DNA of 64,000 bases from Streptomyces drozdowiczii (GCF_026167665.1 NZ_CP098740.1:4030001-4094000); one strand, 5' to 3'; positions 34,113 to 43,702 are shown, counted from the stretch's first letter. Notes: generated from the sequence alone by a model not told the origin. Made by a program: numbers and translations.

Positions 34113-34607
34113 TCAGAGTCCGCCGTTCCCCTGGAGCGGCTTCGCGTAGCAGCGGCTGCTTTCGTAGGTGCGGTAGTGGCCGAACTTCTCGCACGGGGTG
34201 TAGCCGCTGGAGAGGTACAGGGCGATGGCCTCCGGCTGGCGGTCGCCCGTTTCCAGGACCATGCGGGTGCGGCCGGCGGCGCGGGCGTCGGCCTCCAGAG
34301 CGGCCAGGATGCGGCGGGCCAGGCCCTGGCCGCGGCCCTCCGGTATGACGTACATCCGCTTCAGCTCGGCGTCGCCGTCCGAGTAGCCCTCCTCGTTGCG
34401 CTCCTGGGAGCGCCAGCCGCCCGTGGCGACGGGCTGGTCGGACGCGTCGTACGCGATCAGGTACAGGCCGTGAGGCGGGTCGAACATCGTGGCGTCCAGG
34501 GGTGTGACATCGCCCTCGTCGCCGTAGCGCTCGGCGTATTCGAGCTGCACGCGATCGTTGAGTTCGACGGCATCGGGGTGGTCGAAGGCCCGGACGTGGA
34601 TATTCAT
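34113..34607 (-). CDS. GNAT family N-acetyltransferase
   Basis: 164 residues. The GNAT core ELKRMYVIPEGRGQGLARRI (acetyl-CoA binding R-G-Q-G-L-A) follows GLYLIAYDASDQPVATGGWR. The C-terminal RQPEAIALYLSSGYTPCEKF, ending in YRTYESSRCYAKPL, is typical of this class. Substrate unknown. ATG 34607 is preferred over one three codons upstream. It is divergent from the exonuclease III gene (50 bases between starts). Confidence 0.88.
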   Translation of the reverse strand: MNIHVRAFDHPDAVELNDRVQLEYAERYGDEGDVTPLDATMFDPPHGLYLIAYDASDQPVATGGWRSQERNEEGYSDGDAELKRMYVIPEGRGQGLARRILAALEADARAAGRTRMVLETGDRQPEAIALYLSSGYTPCEKFGHYRTYESSRCYAKPLQGNGGL

Positions 34608-34657
34608 GCGAAGCATCGTACATGTATGCGGCAGTCATTGGTCGGTATCGTGCCGGA

Positions 34658-35473
34658 ATGCTCACCGTGACCAGCGTGAATGTAAACGGTCTCCGCGCCG
34701 CCGCCAAGAAGGGCTTCGTCGAGTGGCTGGCGCAGACCGACGCCGACGTGATCTGCCTCCAGGAGGTGCGCGCCGAGCCCGAGCAGCTGCCCGCGGACGT
34801 GCGTGACCCCGAGGGCTGGCACACCGTCCACGCGCCCGCCGCCGCCAAGGGCCGGGCCGGGGTCTCCCTCTACTCGCGGCGCGCCCCCGAGCGCGTGCAG
34901 ATCGGTTTCGGCGGGTACGGGCACGCCGGGTGCGAGGAGTTCGACACGAGCGGGCGGTACGTCGAGATCGACCTGCCCGGCGTCACGGTCGCGAGCCTCT
35001 ACCTGCCCTCCGGCGAGGTCGGCACCGAGCGGCAGGACGAGAAGGAGCGCTTCATGGCCGCCTTCCTGCCCTACCTCGTCGGGCTGAAGGCGCGCGCCGC
35101 CGCCGAGGGCCGCGAGGTCGTCGTCTGCGGCGACTGGAACATCGCCCACCAGGAGGCCGACCTCAAGAACTGGCGCGCCAACCGCAAGAACTCCGGCTTC
35201 CTGCCCGAGGAGCGCGCCTGGCTGACCCGGGTCTTCGCGGAGGCGGCGTACGTCGACGTCGTACGCGCCCTGCACCCGGACGTCGAGGGCCCGTACTCGT
35301 GGTGGTCGTACCGGGGGCGCGCCTTCGACAACGACACCGGCTGGCGGATCGATTACCAGATCGCGACCCCCGGCCTCGCCGGCCGCGCGGTGAAGGCGTG
35401 GGTCGAGCGGGCCGCCACCCACGGCGAGCGGTGGAGCGACCACGCGCCCGTGACCGTCGTCTTCGACCTGTAG
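34658..35473 (+). CDS. xth: Exodeoxyribonuclease III
   Basis: 271 residues. AP endonuclease/3'-exonuclease for base-excision repair. The conserved blocks are LTVTSVNVNGLRAAAKKGFV, ICLQEVRAEPEQ (metal-binding Glu), VVVCGDWNIAHQEADLKNWR, YSWWSYRGRAFDNDTGWRID and ERWSDHAPVTVVFDL (catalytic Asp-His end). Start ATG 34658; the frame is open from 34622, but the extra residues do not fit. A hairpin follows the gene. Confidence 0.94.
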   Translation: MLTVTSVNVNGLRAAAKKGFVEWLAQTDADVICLQEVRAEPEQLPADVRDPEGWHTVHAPAAAKGRAGVSLYSRRAPERVQIGFGGYGHAGCEEFDTSGRYVEIDLPGVTVASLYLPSGEVGTERQDEKERFMAAFLPYLVGLKARAAAEGREVVVCGDWNIAHQEADLKNWRANRKNSGFLPEERAWLTRVFAEAAYVDVVRALHPDVEGPYSWWSYRGRAFDNDTGWRIDYQIATPGLAGRAVKAWVERAATHGERWSDHAPVTVVFDL

Positions 35474-35493
35474 GCCCTGGACAGCCCCGGGCG

Positions 35494-35511
35494 AGGGGGC
35501 GGTGCCCCCCT
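35494..35511 (+). terminator. Short hairpin after exonuclease III
   Basis: AGGGGGC (35494-35500) and GCCCCCCT (35504-35511) form a compact G/C stem with loop GGT, about 20 bases after the xth stop. A second imperfect CCCCCTCTTCGGGGG hairpin overlaps it. Confidence 0.6.
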
Positions 35512-35604
35512 CTTCGGGGGCTGGGGCGCGGTCGCGCTAGGTTGGCCCGGCGGCGCCGATGGGCCTGTCGTGTCTGCCGCACCTCTACGGACGGGTGACA
35601 GCGC

Positions 35605-38600
35605 GTGGAATTCCAGCTCCTGGGCCCCGTCGGGGTGTCGCGCGACGGGGCCCAGATATCCCTCGGCTCGCCGAAGCAGCGATGCGTCCTTGCCGCGTTC
35701 CTGCTAACCCCGGGGGTCGCGCTTTCCGCCGATCACCTGATCGAGTGCGTATGGGGCCACTCCCCGCCCCCCACCGCGCGGGGCACGCTCCAGAGCTACC
35801 TGACACGTCTGCGGGGCGCCCTGCCCGCGCAGGGCGACGACGCGGCGGCGATACAGCGCCGGGCCGGCGGCTACCTGCTCACCGCCTCCGCCGCCGACAT
35901 CGACCTGCACCGCTTCCGGAGCCTGACCGCGCAGGCCCGCGACGCCGACAGCGATGCCGAGGCGGGGCGCATTCTGGACGAGGCGCTCGGCCTGTGGCAC
36001 GGGGACCCGCTCTCCGGCATCGCCGGCGACTGGGCCGAGAGCGTCCGCGCACGCCTGGAGCGGGAACGGCTGGCCGCGCTCCTGGACCGCATCGACCACC
36101 GTCTCGTCGCGGGCGGACCGGCCGGTCTCACCGAGCAGGTGCGGGGCCTCGCCGCCGAGCATCCGTGGGACGAGCGGATCGCCGCGCAGCTCATGACCGT
36201 GCTGTTCCGCTCCGGCAGGCAGGCGGAGGCGCTCGCGCACTACGAAGCGTTCCGGCGGAGCCTGGCGCAGGAGTTCGGCGTCGACCCCGGCGCCGCCCTG
36301 CGGCACCTGCACGAGGCGATCCTGCGCGACGCCCCGGAGCTGGGCGGGGCGTCCGCCCGGTCCCGGAAGCCACCGGAGGCCACGCCGGACGGCGTACGGG
36401 GCGACTGGACCGTGCAGTGCCAGCTCCCCTTCGCCGTGCCGGGGTTCGTGGGCAGGCGCGGCGCGATACGGGAACTGGAGGCCCTGTTCACGGCGGCGGC
36501 GCAGGGGGAGACCACCGCGCCGGTCGTCATCACCGGCACGCCCGGTGTCGGCAAGACGGCGCTGGCGGTGCATCTCGGTCACCGGCTGCGGCCGGCGTTC
36601 CCGGACGGGCAGTGGTACGTGCGGTTGCTGGGCGCGGGCGACCGCCCCCGCGATCCGTCCGAGGTCCTGGCGGCCCTGCTGCATGCCTCCGGTCTGGACG
36701 CGGCCACCATCCCGGAGCCGCTGGAGGACCGGGCCGCGGTCTTCCGCGGCCGGCTCACCGGCCGCCGGGTGCTCCTCGTGCTGGACGACGCGGCGGACGC
36801 CGAGCAGGTCAGGCCGCTGCTGCCCGGCACCGCGGGGGCGGCCGTGCTGGTCACCAGCCGTTTCGAGCTGCGCGGTCTCGGCGTCAGCCATGCCGCGCAC
36901 GCCGTCCGGCTCCAGGTGCTGGACCCGGACGAGGCGCACACCCTGCTGTCCGGCGTGCTCGGCGAGGGCCGGGTGGCCGCGGAGCCGGAGGCGTCCCGAC
37001 GGCTGGCCGAGCAGTGCGCGCGGCTCCCGCTGGCCCTGCGGATCGCCGCCGCCAATCTCGCGGCCCGGCCGGGGCGGTCGCTGGAGTCGTACGCCACCGA
37101 CCTGGACAGCGACGGGCGCCTGGCGAAACTGTCCATCGCCGGTGACCGCCGGGCCGCGGTCCGTACCGCCTTCGACAACTCCCTCGCGTTCCTGGCCCCC
37201 TCCGCCGTCCGGCTGTTCGCCCTGCTCGGCCTGCACCCGGGGCCGGACTTCGGCCCGGAGGCCGCCGCGGCCCTGCTGGGCGCCGAACCGGCCGAGGCCG
37301 AGGAACTCCTCGACGTACTCGCCGACGCGAGCCTCTTGCAGCGCAGCGCGGCCGACCGCTTCCTCTTCCACGACCTGCTGCGGCTGTACGCGGCGGAGCA
37401 CGCGGCGGCGCAGCCCGGGCACGAGGAGGCGTGGCAGCGGCTGTGCGACTGGTATCTCGCCACCGCCGAGGCCGCCACCGCCTTCGAGTACACGGGCGTC
37501 GCGCAACTGCCCCGGGAGCGCGCCGCCTCCGGACGGTTCACCGACCGGAAGCAGGCCCTGGGGTGGCTCGACCAGGAACTCGCGAACCTGGTCGCGGTGG
37601 TCGGCGCGGCCGCCGAGAGGGGCCCGCGCCACATCGCCTGGCAGCTCGCCGACCAGCTGCGCATGTACGTGTACTACCGGCACCACCGCGTCGAGTGGAA
37701 GGCGATGGCCACCGCAGGACTGCGCGCCGCCGAGGCCGCGGGCGACCCCCTCGCGCGGGCGGCCATGCTCCAGAGCCTCGGTGTACTGGGCCACCACACC
37801 GAGGACCGGGGAAGCAATCTGGACCACTTCCTGGGCGCCCTGGAGGGGTACCGCAGCGCCGGATTCGTCCCCGGCCAGGCGAGCGTCATGTCCAACCTGG
37901 CCGTCTACTACGGGCGTCGCGGGCGGATGCGGCAGGCGGGGGAATGGCAGGAACGCGGCGTGGAACTGCTCCGCGGCCTCGACCGTCCGGTGCTCCTCGG
38001 CATCGCCCTCAACGTCGTATCCCTGATCCACTCCTACCTGGGCGAGTCGGAGCAGGCCGTCGAGCGCGCGAGTGAGGCCATCGAGCTCTCCCTGCGGCAC
38101 GGGCAGCCGATGGGGACCATCAGTCCGCTGGTCAACCGGGCCATCGCGCACCACGGCCGGGGAGACTACGAGGCGGCGCTGGCCGACGGGACCCGGGCGC
38201 TCCGGCTGTCCCAGGAGCACCGCAAGCGCCGCAACGAGGCGGACGCCCAGGAGATCCTGGCGCGCGCACACCGTGACACGGGCCGTCTCGACCTGGCCCG
38301 CCCGCTCGCCGAGAAGGCGCTGGCGTTCGCCCGTGAGACGGGGGACCCCACCGCGCTGAGCGACTGCCTGATCAATCTCGGGGAAGTGGCGCGCCTCGGC
38401 GGGGAGTTGCCGCAGGCGGCGGCGTATCTGGAGGAGGCGCTGGAGATCACCGGCCGCTCGGGCTTCCGGCACCAGGAGGCGGACGCCCGCACCGGCCTCG
38501 CCCGGGTGCGGTACGCGGAGGGGGACGCCGAGGCCGCCGCGGAGCTGGCGGAAGCCGCCTTGGCGGCCGCCGGGGAACTGGGTCTGCGGCCGGTGGTAGA

Positions 38601-38643
38601 CCGGGCCCGCACCGTCCTGGCGGCCGCCCGAGGGGCGGGGTGA
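35605..38643 (+). CDS. AfsR-like SARP regulator (BTAD, NB-ARC, TPR)
   Basis: 1012 residues, GTG start. The OmpR-type DNA-binding domain (MEFQLLGPVGVSRDGAQISL to ~95) and BTAD domain (~100-245, ending EAFRRSLAQEFGVDPGAALR) define the Streptomyces antibiotic regulatory protein class. An NB-ARC ATPase follows, with Walker A GTPGVGKTAL at 311-320 and Walker B-like RRVLLVLDDAAD near 390. A long C-terminal array of TPR-like repeats (from ~690) completes the protein. AfsR-type proteins integrate kinase or metabolic signals and activate small targets such as afsS. No biosynthetic cluster is visible beside it. The only near gene is a small secreted protein convergent to it. Confidence 0.92.
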   Translation: MEFQLLGPVGVSRDGAQISLGSPKQRCVLAAFLLTPGVALSADHLIECVWGHSPPPTARGTLQSYLTRLRGALPAQGDDAAAIQRRAGGYLLTASAADIDLHRFRSLTAQARDADSDAEAGRILDEALGLWHGDPLSGIAGDWAESVRARLERERLAALLDRIDHRLVAGGPAGLTEQVRGLAAEHPWDERIAAQLMTVLFRSGRQAEALAHYEAFRRSLAQEFGVDPGAALRHLHEAILRDAPELGGASARSRKPPEATPDGVRGDWTVQCQLPFAVPGFVGRRGAIRELEALFTAAAQGETTAPVVITGTPGVGKTALAVHLGHRLRPAFPDGQWYVRLLGAGDRPRDPSEVLAALLHASGLDAATIPEPLEDRAAVFRGRLTGRRVLLVLDDAADAEQVRPLLPGTAGAAVLVTSRFELRGLGVSHAAHAVRLQVLDPDEAHTLLSGVLGEGRVAAEPEASRRLAEQCARLPLALRIAAANLAARPGRSLESYATDLDSDGRLAKLSIAGDRRAAVRTAFDNSLAFLAPSAVRLFALLGLHPGPDFGPEAAAALLGAEPAEAEELLDVLADASLLQRSAADRFLFHDLLRLYAAEHAAAQPGHEEAWQRLCDWYLATAEAATAFEYTGVAQLPRERAASGRFTDRKQALGWLDQELANLVAVVGAAAERGPRHIAWQLADQLRMYVYYRHHRVEWKAMATAGLRAAEAAGDPLARAAMLQSLGVLGHHTEDRGSNLDHFLGALEGYRSAGFVPGQASVMSNLAVYYGRRGRMRQAGEWQERGVELLRGLDRPVLLGIALNVVSLIHSYLGESEQAVERASEAIELSLRHGQPMGTISPLVNRAIAHHGRGDYEAALADGTRALRLSQEHRKRRNEADAQEILARAHRDTGRLDLARPLAEKALAFARETGDPTALSDCLINLGEVARLGGELPQAAAYLEEALEITGRSGFRHQEADARTGLARVRYAEGDAEAAAELAEAALAAAGELGLRPVVDRARTVLAAARGAG

Positions 38644-38712
38644 GGCGGGAACCCCCGTGCCTCGCCTCACCCGCGGCCCTCGGATCAACGGCTCATGAAC
38701 AACGACGACCGC

Positions 38713-39129
38713 TCAGTGGTCGTTGTAGAAGTCGCCGTAGCTGTCGTCGCCCTTGGCCCAGAACTTGAGGAACACGTAGTTCTTCTCGTCGAGGTTGTAC
38801 TTTCCGCCGTCGCTGGCCCGGTGCGTCTTGCACGTGCCGTAGCCGCTGCTGACGGTCATGGTGTACCCGGAGTCGGTGTAACCGTCCTCGCTGACCTCGA
38901 CGGTGGCGGACTTCCCGTCCTTCGCGGTGTCGCACACCGAGATGATGTCGCCGTACTCCTCGACGTACACGCGCGCGCCGGAGCTGGGGTTGGGGCTGTA
39001 GGGATTGAAGATGTGGTCCCAGTCGATGCCGGGCTCGGTCTGGGCGGAGGCGGTGGCGCCGCCCATCAAGAGGGCGGTGGCGGCGAGCGCGGTCGCGCCG
39101 GCGAGTATCCGCCCGATACGAGGCTTCAC
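38713..39129 (-). CDS. Small secreted protein of unknown function (138 aa)
   Basis: GTG start with AGGAG six bases upstream. A Sec signal peptide (basic KPRIGR, hydrophobic ILAGATALAATALLMGGATA, cleavage near ASA-Q at residue 30) leads to a mature protein of about 108 residues. The mature part has two cysteines (C66 and C100), possibly a disulfide, and many Tyr/Gly/Asp residues (DIISVCDTAKDGKS, GYTMTVSSGYGTCKTHRAS). It looks like a small beta-rich extracellular protein; I recognise no family. It lies tail-to-tail with the SARP gene (69 bases). Confidence 0.75.
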   Translation of the reverse strand: MKPRIGRILAGATALAATALLMGGATASAQTEPGIDWDHIFNPYSPNPSSGARVYVEEYGDIISVCDTAKDGKSATVEVSEDGYTDSGYTMTVSSGYGTCKTHRASDGGKYNLDEKNYVFLKFWAKGDDSYGDFYNDH

Positions 39130-39408
39130 AGGGTGGCTCCTTTTGCGAGAGGTGCCGTGCGGCGCGGGCTGTGCCGGACGCCGTACGGAACGCGGTGGGG
39201 GGACGCCAGATGCGCCGGGCCGATCCCCGGGTCCCGGGGCCCCTCCGCTCTGATCGACGCGGGCGACGGCAAGTGCCTCACCGCACGGGCTCTGGACACC
39301 GTGCGGCGTGTGGCCCGTCGGCCGCCCGCTTCCCGGAACACTGCCAGCGCCCTGCTGCAAAAATCTTGCAGAACACCTGCGGACCGGGCGCGGCCCCCTA
39401 CCGGCGGG

Positions 39409-40083
39409 CTACTCCTCCTCCGGCTCCGGCTTCCGCCGCAGCCGCCGGTCCAGCGCCATCGACAGCTCCGCGTCCACCACCGCGCGCGCCAGCGGGCGCA
39501 GTTGCGGCGGCTCCGGGTCGGTCTCCGCGCCGTGCTCCTGGAGTACGGACACGAACAGGTCCGCCAACGCCTCCGCGTGCCTGCGGACCTGGCGGCCCGT
39601 GGACAGGACTGCGGAGAGCGGCACGCCTTCCCGTACCAGTTCGGCCGAAACGTCCAGCAGGCGGCGGCTGATGTGGACGATCTCCGCGCCGTCCGTCCCC
39701 AGGTAGCCCAGCTCCATCGCCAGCGCCAGGTTCTCCGGCGTGGACTCGCCCTCGAAGTAGTCCGCGAGCTGTTCGGGCGTGAGGCGGACCGGGGTCTCCT
39801 CGGACGGTTCGCCCAGGCCCAGCACCTCGGCGACATCGCGGCCGCTCTCGAACGTACGGGCGAGGTCGGCGATGCCGGTCAGCGTGTGGCCGCGTTCCAG
39901 GAGGCCCGTGATCGTGCGCAGGCGGGCCAGGTGGTGGTCGTCGTACCAGGCGATGCGGCCCTCGCGGCGGGGCGGCGAGATCAGGCCGCGCTCACGGTAG
40001 AAGCGCACGGTCCGCACGGGGATGCCGGCCTTCTTGGCCAGCTCCTCCATGCGGTACTCGCGGTGCTCGGGTCCCTCTGCCAC
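39409..40083 (-). CDS. MerR family transcriptional regulator
   Basis: 224 residues, GTG start. The N-terminal MerR HTH is YRMEELAKKAGIPVRTVRFY followed by RERGLISPPRREGRIAWYDD (~10-55), then the helical linker and a C-terminal effector domain of unknown ligand (VRLTPEQLADYFEGESTPEN). It is divergent from the monooxygenase operon at 40244, with a candidate dyad between them, so it probably activates that operon. Confidence 0.9.
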   Translation of the reverse strand: MAEGPEHREYRMEELAKKAGIPVRTVRFYRERGLISPPRREGRIAWYDDHHLARLRTITGLLERGHTLTGIADLARTFESGRDVAEVLGLGEPSEETPVRLTPEQLADYFEGESTPENLALAMELGYLGTDGAEIVHISRRLLDVSAELVREGVPLSAVLSTGRQVRRHAEALADLFVSVLQEHGAETDPEPPQLRPLARAVVDAELSMALDRRLRRKPEPEEE

Positions 40084-40122
40084 CCCCGCACCCTATCCGC
40101 CTCCCCGGTGCGGAGGCCCCAG

Positions 40123-40139
40123 GTTGTACCGCGGGTAAC
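40123..40139. promoter_or_regulatory. Candidate MerR dyad upstream of the monooxygenase operon
   Basis: GTTGTACCGCGGGTAAC at 40123-40139 is an imperfect inverted repeat (GTT-TACC / GGTAAC around GCG). It lies 40 bases from the MerR start and about 105 bases before the operon start. It is consistent with a MerR operator, but no -35/-10 pair with 19-bp spacing could be fixed with confidence. Confidence 0.4.
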
Positions 40140-40243
40140 TTCCTTCGTCCGCCCCCTACCCATCGGTACGAAGCTGCTCTACCCTCCCAACCATGCCAGT
40201 GATTGCTGGCAGAGTCGTGTGACGTACCGCGGGAGGCGGCAGC

Positions 40244-41770
40244 ATGGCCCAGCACGAGCATGTACGCGTGGCGGTGATCGGATCCGGATTCGGGGGCCTC
40301 GGTGCCGCGGTCCGGCTGCGCCGCGAAGGCATCACCGATTTCGTGATCCTGGAGCGCGCCGGTTCCGTCGGCGGCACCTGGCGCGACAACAGCTACCCCG
40401 GCTGCGCCTGCGACGTACCGTCCCACCTGTACTCCTTCTCGTTCGCCCCCAACCCCGAGTGGCCGCGCACCTTCTCCGGGCAGGAGCACATCCGCGCCTA
40501 CCTGGAGCACGTCGCCGACACCTTCGGGCTCCGCGCCCATCTGCGCCTCAACCACGAGGTGACGCAGATGCGCTGGGACAACGACGAGCTGCACTGGGTC
40601 ATCGACGGCGCCAACGGCACCACGATCGTCGCGGACGTCGTCGTCTCCGCGACCGGACCGCTCTCCGACCCGAAGACGCCCGACATCCCGGGGCTCGCCG
40701 ACTTCCCCGGCAAGGTCTTCCACTCCGCCCGCTGGGACCACGACGCCGACCTCACCGGCAAGCGCGTCGCGATGATCGGCACCGGCGCCTCCGCCATCCA
40801 GATCGTGCCCGCGATCCAGCCGAAGGTCGGCAGGCTGACGCTCTTCCAGCGCACCCCGCCCTGGGTCATGCCCCGCATGGACCGGAAGATCAGCGGCCTG
40901 GAGCGCAAGCTCCACCGCGCCCTGCCCGCCACCGGCACCGCCCGCCGCGGACTCCTCTGGGGCATCCGGGAGTTGCAGGTCAGCGCCTTCACCAAGCACC
41001 CCGACCAGCTCGGCCTGGTCGAGCGCATAGCCAAGTCCAACATGGCCCGCGCCATCAAGGACCCCGCCCTGCGCGCCAAGCTGACCCCCTCGTACCGCAT
41101 CGGCTGCAAGCGCATCCTGCTGTCGAGCACGTACTACCCGGCCCTCGCCCAGCCCAATGTCGACGTCGTCGCCTCCGGCCTCGCAGAGGTCCGCGGCAAC
41201 ACGGTCGTCGCGTCGGACGGTACGGAGACCGAGGTCGACGCGATCATCTTCGGCACCGGATTCCACGTCACCGACATGCCGATCGCCGAACGCGTCGTCG
41301 GCGCCGACGGGATCACGCTCACCGAGTCCTGGAAGGACGGCATGCAGGCCCTGCGCGGCGCCAGCGCGGCCGGCTTCCCGAACTGGATGACGATCATCGG
41401 CCCCAACACCGGGCTCGGGAACTCCTCGATGATCCTCATGATCGAGTCCCAGCTGAACTACATGGCCGACTACCTGCGCCAGCTGAACCTCCTCGGCGGC
41501 AAGGCGGCCCTCGACGCCCGCCCCTCCGCCGTCAACACCTGGAACCGCCGCGTCCAGGAGCGCATGAAGCGCACCGTCTGGAACACCGGCGGCTGCAACA
41601 GCTGGTACCTGGACGCCACCGGCCGCAACACCACCGTCTGGCCCGGCACCACCTCCGAGTTCCGCAGGGCCACCCGGACCGTCGACCTGTCCGAATACCA
41701 GGTCCTGCGCCCGTCCGTCCCCGCCCCGCGCACGTCCGGCGACACCGTCTCCGAGGAGGCCGTCCGATGA
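40244..41770 (+). CDS. Flavin-containing (Baeyer-Villiger type) monooxygenase
   Basis: 508 residues. The FAD Rossmann motif is AVIGSGFGGLGAAVRLRREG (Gly13-Gly18). The Baeyer-Villiger-like fingerprint FPGKVFHSARWDHD lies around residues 155-168 (F-x-G-x3-H-x3-W). The NADPH site is RVAMIGTGASAIQIVPAIQP. GSVGGTWRDNSYPGCACDVP and IGPNTGLGNSSMILMIESQL also match the class. It uses NADPH and O2 to insert oxygen into a ketone or similar. Its stop overlaps the hydrolase start (ATGA). It is the first gene of a three-gene operon next to a MerR regulator. Confidence 0.9.
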   Translation: MAQHEHVRVAVIGSGFGGLGAAVRLRREGITDFVILERAGSVGGTWRDNSYPGCACDVPSHLYSFSFAPNPEWPRTFSGQEHIRAYLEHVADTFGLRAHLRLNHEVTQMRWDNDELHWVIDGANGTTIVADVVVSATGPLSDPKTPDIPGLADFPGKVFHSARWDHDADLTGKRVAMIGTGASAIQIVPAIQPKVGRLTLFQRTPPWVMPRMDRKISGLERKLHRALPATGTARRGLLWGIRELQVSAFTKHPDQLGLVERIAKSNMARAIKDPALRAKLTPSYRIGCKRILLSSTYYPALAQPNVDVVASGLAEVRGNTVVASDGTETEVDAIIFGTGFHVTDMPIAERVVGADGITLTESWKDGMQALRGASAAGFPNWMTIIGPNTGLGNSSMILMIESQLNYMADYLRQLNLLGGKAALDARPSAVNTWNRRVQERMKRTVWNTGGCNSWYLDATGRNTTVWPGTTSEFRRATRTVDLSEYQVLRPSVPAPRTSGDTVSEEAVR

Positions 41771-42726
41771 GCCGCCCCCTGCCCGTCGCCGGCCGCCGCC
41801 CCGTGGCCGCCCGCGAACTGCTCGCCGTCTCCGCCGACGGTTCCCGCATCCACGTCGAGATACACGGCCAGGAGGGCGCGCCCGCCGTCGTCCTTTCCCA
41901 CGGCTGGACCTGCAACACCAGTTTCTGGGACGCGCAGATACGCGACCTGGCCGTCGACCACCGCGTCATCGCCTACGACCAGCGGGGCCACGGCACCTCG
42001 CCCGTCGCCGCCCGCGACGGCTACAGCACGGACGCCCTCGCCGACGACCTCGAAGCGGTCCTCGCCGCGACCCTCGCCCCCGGCGAGAAGGCCGTCCTCG
42101 CCGGGCACTCCATGGGCGGCATGACCATCATGTCCGCCTCCCGCCGCCCCGAGCTGCGCGAGCACACCGCCGCCGTCCTGCTGTGCAGCACGGGCAGTTC
42201 GCGGCTCCTCGCGGAATCGCTCGTCGTGCCGATGCGCGCCGGAGCCGTACGCACCCGGCTCACTCGCGCGATCCTCGGCGCGCGCGCCCCCCTCGGGCCC
42301 GTCACACCGGTCTCCCGGCGGATACTGAAGTACGGGACGATGGGCGCCGGTTCGGCCCCGGACCGGGTCGAGACCTGCGCCCGCATCGTGCACGCCTGCC
42401 CCCGCATACCCCGGGTCGCCTGGGGGAACGTCCTCGCGGAGCTGGATCTGGACGAGGGCGTACGGGAGTTGCGCGTGCCCACCGCGATCATCGCGGGTAC
42501 GGAGGACCGGCTCACCCCGCCCGTCCACGCCCGCGCCCTCGCGGCGGCCCTGCCCGACTGCCTCGGCCTCACCGAGCTGGCGGGCGTGGGGCACATGACG
42601 CCCGTCGAGGCGCCGGAGACCGTCACGGCGAAGATACGGGAACTCGTGACCGCCTACCTGCCGTCCGGACCGGACCGGGACGCGCGGGGTACTACAGACA
42701 TCGAGGGCAAGGAGGAGGTCGCATGA
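41767..42726 (+). CDS. Alpha/beta hydrolase
   Basis: 319 residues in a four-base overlap with the monooxygenase. Oxyanion motif VVLSHGWTCN, nucleophile elbow AGHSMGG with Ser115, acid in AGTEDRLTPPVHA, and catalytic His in AGVGHMTPVEAPE. In this operon it most plausibly cleaves the ester or lactone made by the monooxygenase (inference from order). It ends in an acidic tail and overlaps the SDR start (ATGA). Confidence 0.9.
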   Translation: MSRPLPVAGRRPVAARELLAVSADGSRIHVEIHGQEGAPAVVLSHGWTCNTSFWDAQIRDLAVDHRVIAYDQRGHGTSPVAARDGYSTDALADDLEAVLAATLAPGEKAVLAGHSMGGMTIMSASRRPELREHTAAVLLCSTGSSRLLAESLVVPMRAGAVRTRLTRAILGARAPLGPVTPVSRRILKYGTMGAGSAPDRVETCARIVHACPRIPRVAWGNVLAELDLDEGVRELRVPTAIIAGTEDRLTPPVHARALAAALPDCLGLTELAGVGHMTPVEAPETVTAKIRELVTAYLPSGPDRDARGTTDIEGKEEVA

Positions 42727-43616
42727 GCGGCACGGGAAGTCTCGAAGGACAGGTCGTCGTCGTCACCGGCGCGGCACGCGGCGTCGGCGAACTCCTCGCC
42801 CGGAAGCTCTCCGCCCGGGGCGCGATCCTCGCCCTCGTCGGCCTCGAACCCGACGAGCTGAAGAAGGTTTCGGCCCGCCTCCACGGTGAAAGCGACCACT
42901 GGCACGCGGATGTCACCGACCACGAGGCGATGTCCCGCGTCGCGAGGGACGTGAAGGCGCGCTTCGGCAAGGCCGACATCGTCGTCGCCAACGCGGGCGT
43001 CGCCACCGGCGGCCCCCTGGTCGACTCCGACCCCGTCGCCTGGCGCCGCGTCATCGAGGTCAACCTCATCGGCGGCGCGGTGACGGCTCGCGCCTTCCTG
43101 CCCGTCCTGATGGAGAGCCGCGGCTACTTCCTCCAGATCGCGTCCCTCGCCGCGATGACCCCGGCCCCGATGATGAGCGCCTACTGCGCCTCCAAGTCGG
43201 GCGTCGAGGCGTTCGCCCACAGCCTGCGCGCCGAAGTCGGCTACAAGGGCGTGAAGGTCGGCGTCGGCTACCTCTCCTGGACCGACACCGACATGGTGCG
43301 CGGCGCCGACGAGGACGACGTCATGCGGGACCTGCGGAAGCGGCTGCCCTGGCCCACGAACCGTACGTACCCGCTCGGCCCCGCCGTCGACCGCATCGTC
43401 GCCGGGATCGAGCGCCGCTCCGCCCACGTCTACGCCCAGTGGTGGCTGCGCGGCATGCAGTCCGTACGCGGCTACCTGCCGACCCTCATCGGCGTCGTCG
43501 GCCAGCGAGAGATGCGCCGCTTCGGCCCGCGCATGGAGGGCATGAGCAAGGGCCTCGTCGGCGCCGGAGGCGCCGCTGACCAGCACGAACGAGCAGCGCG
43601 TACGGAGCGTGAGTGA
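42723..43616 (+). CDS. Short-chain dehydrogenase/reductase
   Basis: 297 residues. The NAD(P) motif is VTGAARGVG (residues 14-22) and the NAG motif is VVANAGVATGG. The catalytic triad is Ser141/Tyr154/Lys158 (IASLAAM and SAYCASKSG). The C-terminal extension (YAQWWLRGMQSVRGYLPTLI) is hydrophobic and could touch the membrane. It probably oxidises an alcohol or reduces a ketone in the same pathway as the two preceding genes. Confidence 0.9.
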   Translation: MSGTGSLEGQVVVVTGAARGVGELLARKLSARGAILALVGLEPDELKKVSARLHGESDHWHADVTDHEAMSRVARDVKARFGKADIVVANAGVATGGPLVDSDPVAWRRVIEVNLIGGAVTARAFLPVLMESRGYFLQIASLAAMTPAPMMSAYCASKSGVEAFAHSLRAEVGYKGVKVGVGYLSWTDTDMVRGADEDDVMRDLRKRLPWPTNRTYPLGPAVDRIVAGIERRSAHVYAQWWLRGMQSVRGYLPTLIGVVGQREMRRFGPRMEGMSKGLVGAGGAADQHERAARTERE

Positions 43617-43702
43617 TCGACATGCGGAGCGTGGCCGGCCGTGTGAATCTGGTCGAGGCCCCACCGGGGCCGTATCCCACGCACCACATAGGAGTGAACA
43701 GC

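Noticed and set aside
35704..38688. 994-residue frame antisense to the SARP regulator
   Set aside because: Shadow frame; the sense strand has BTAD, NB-ARC and TPR motifs.
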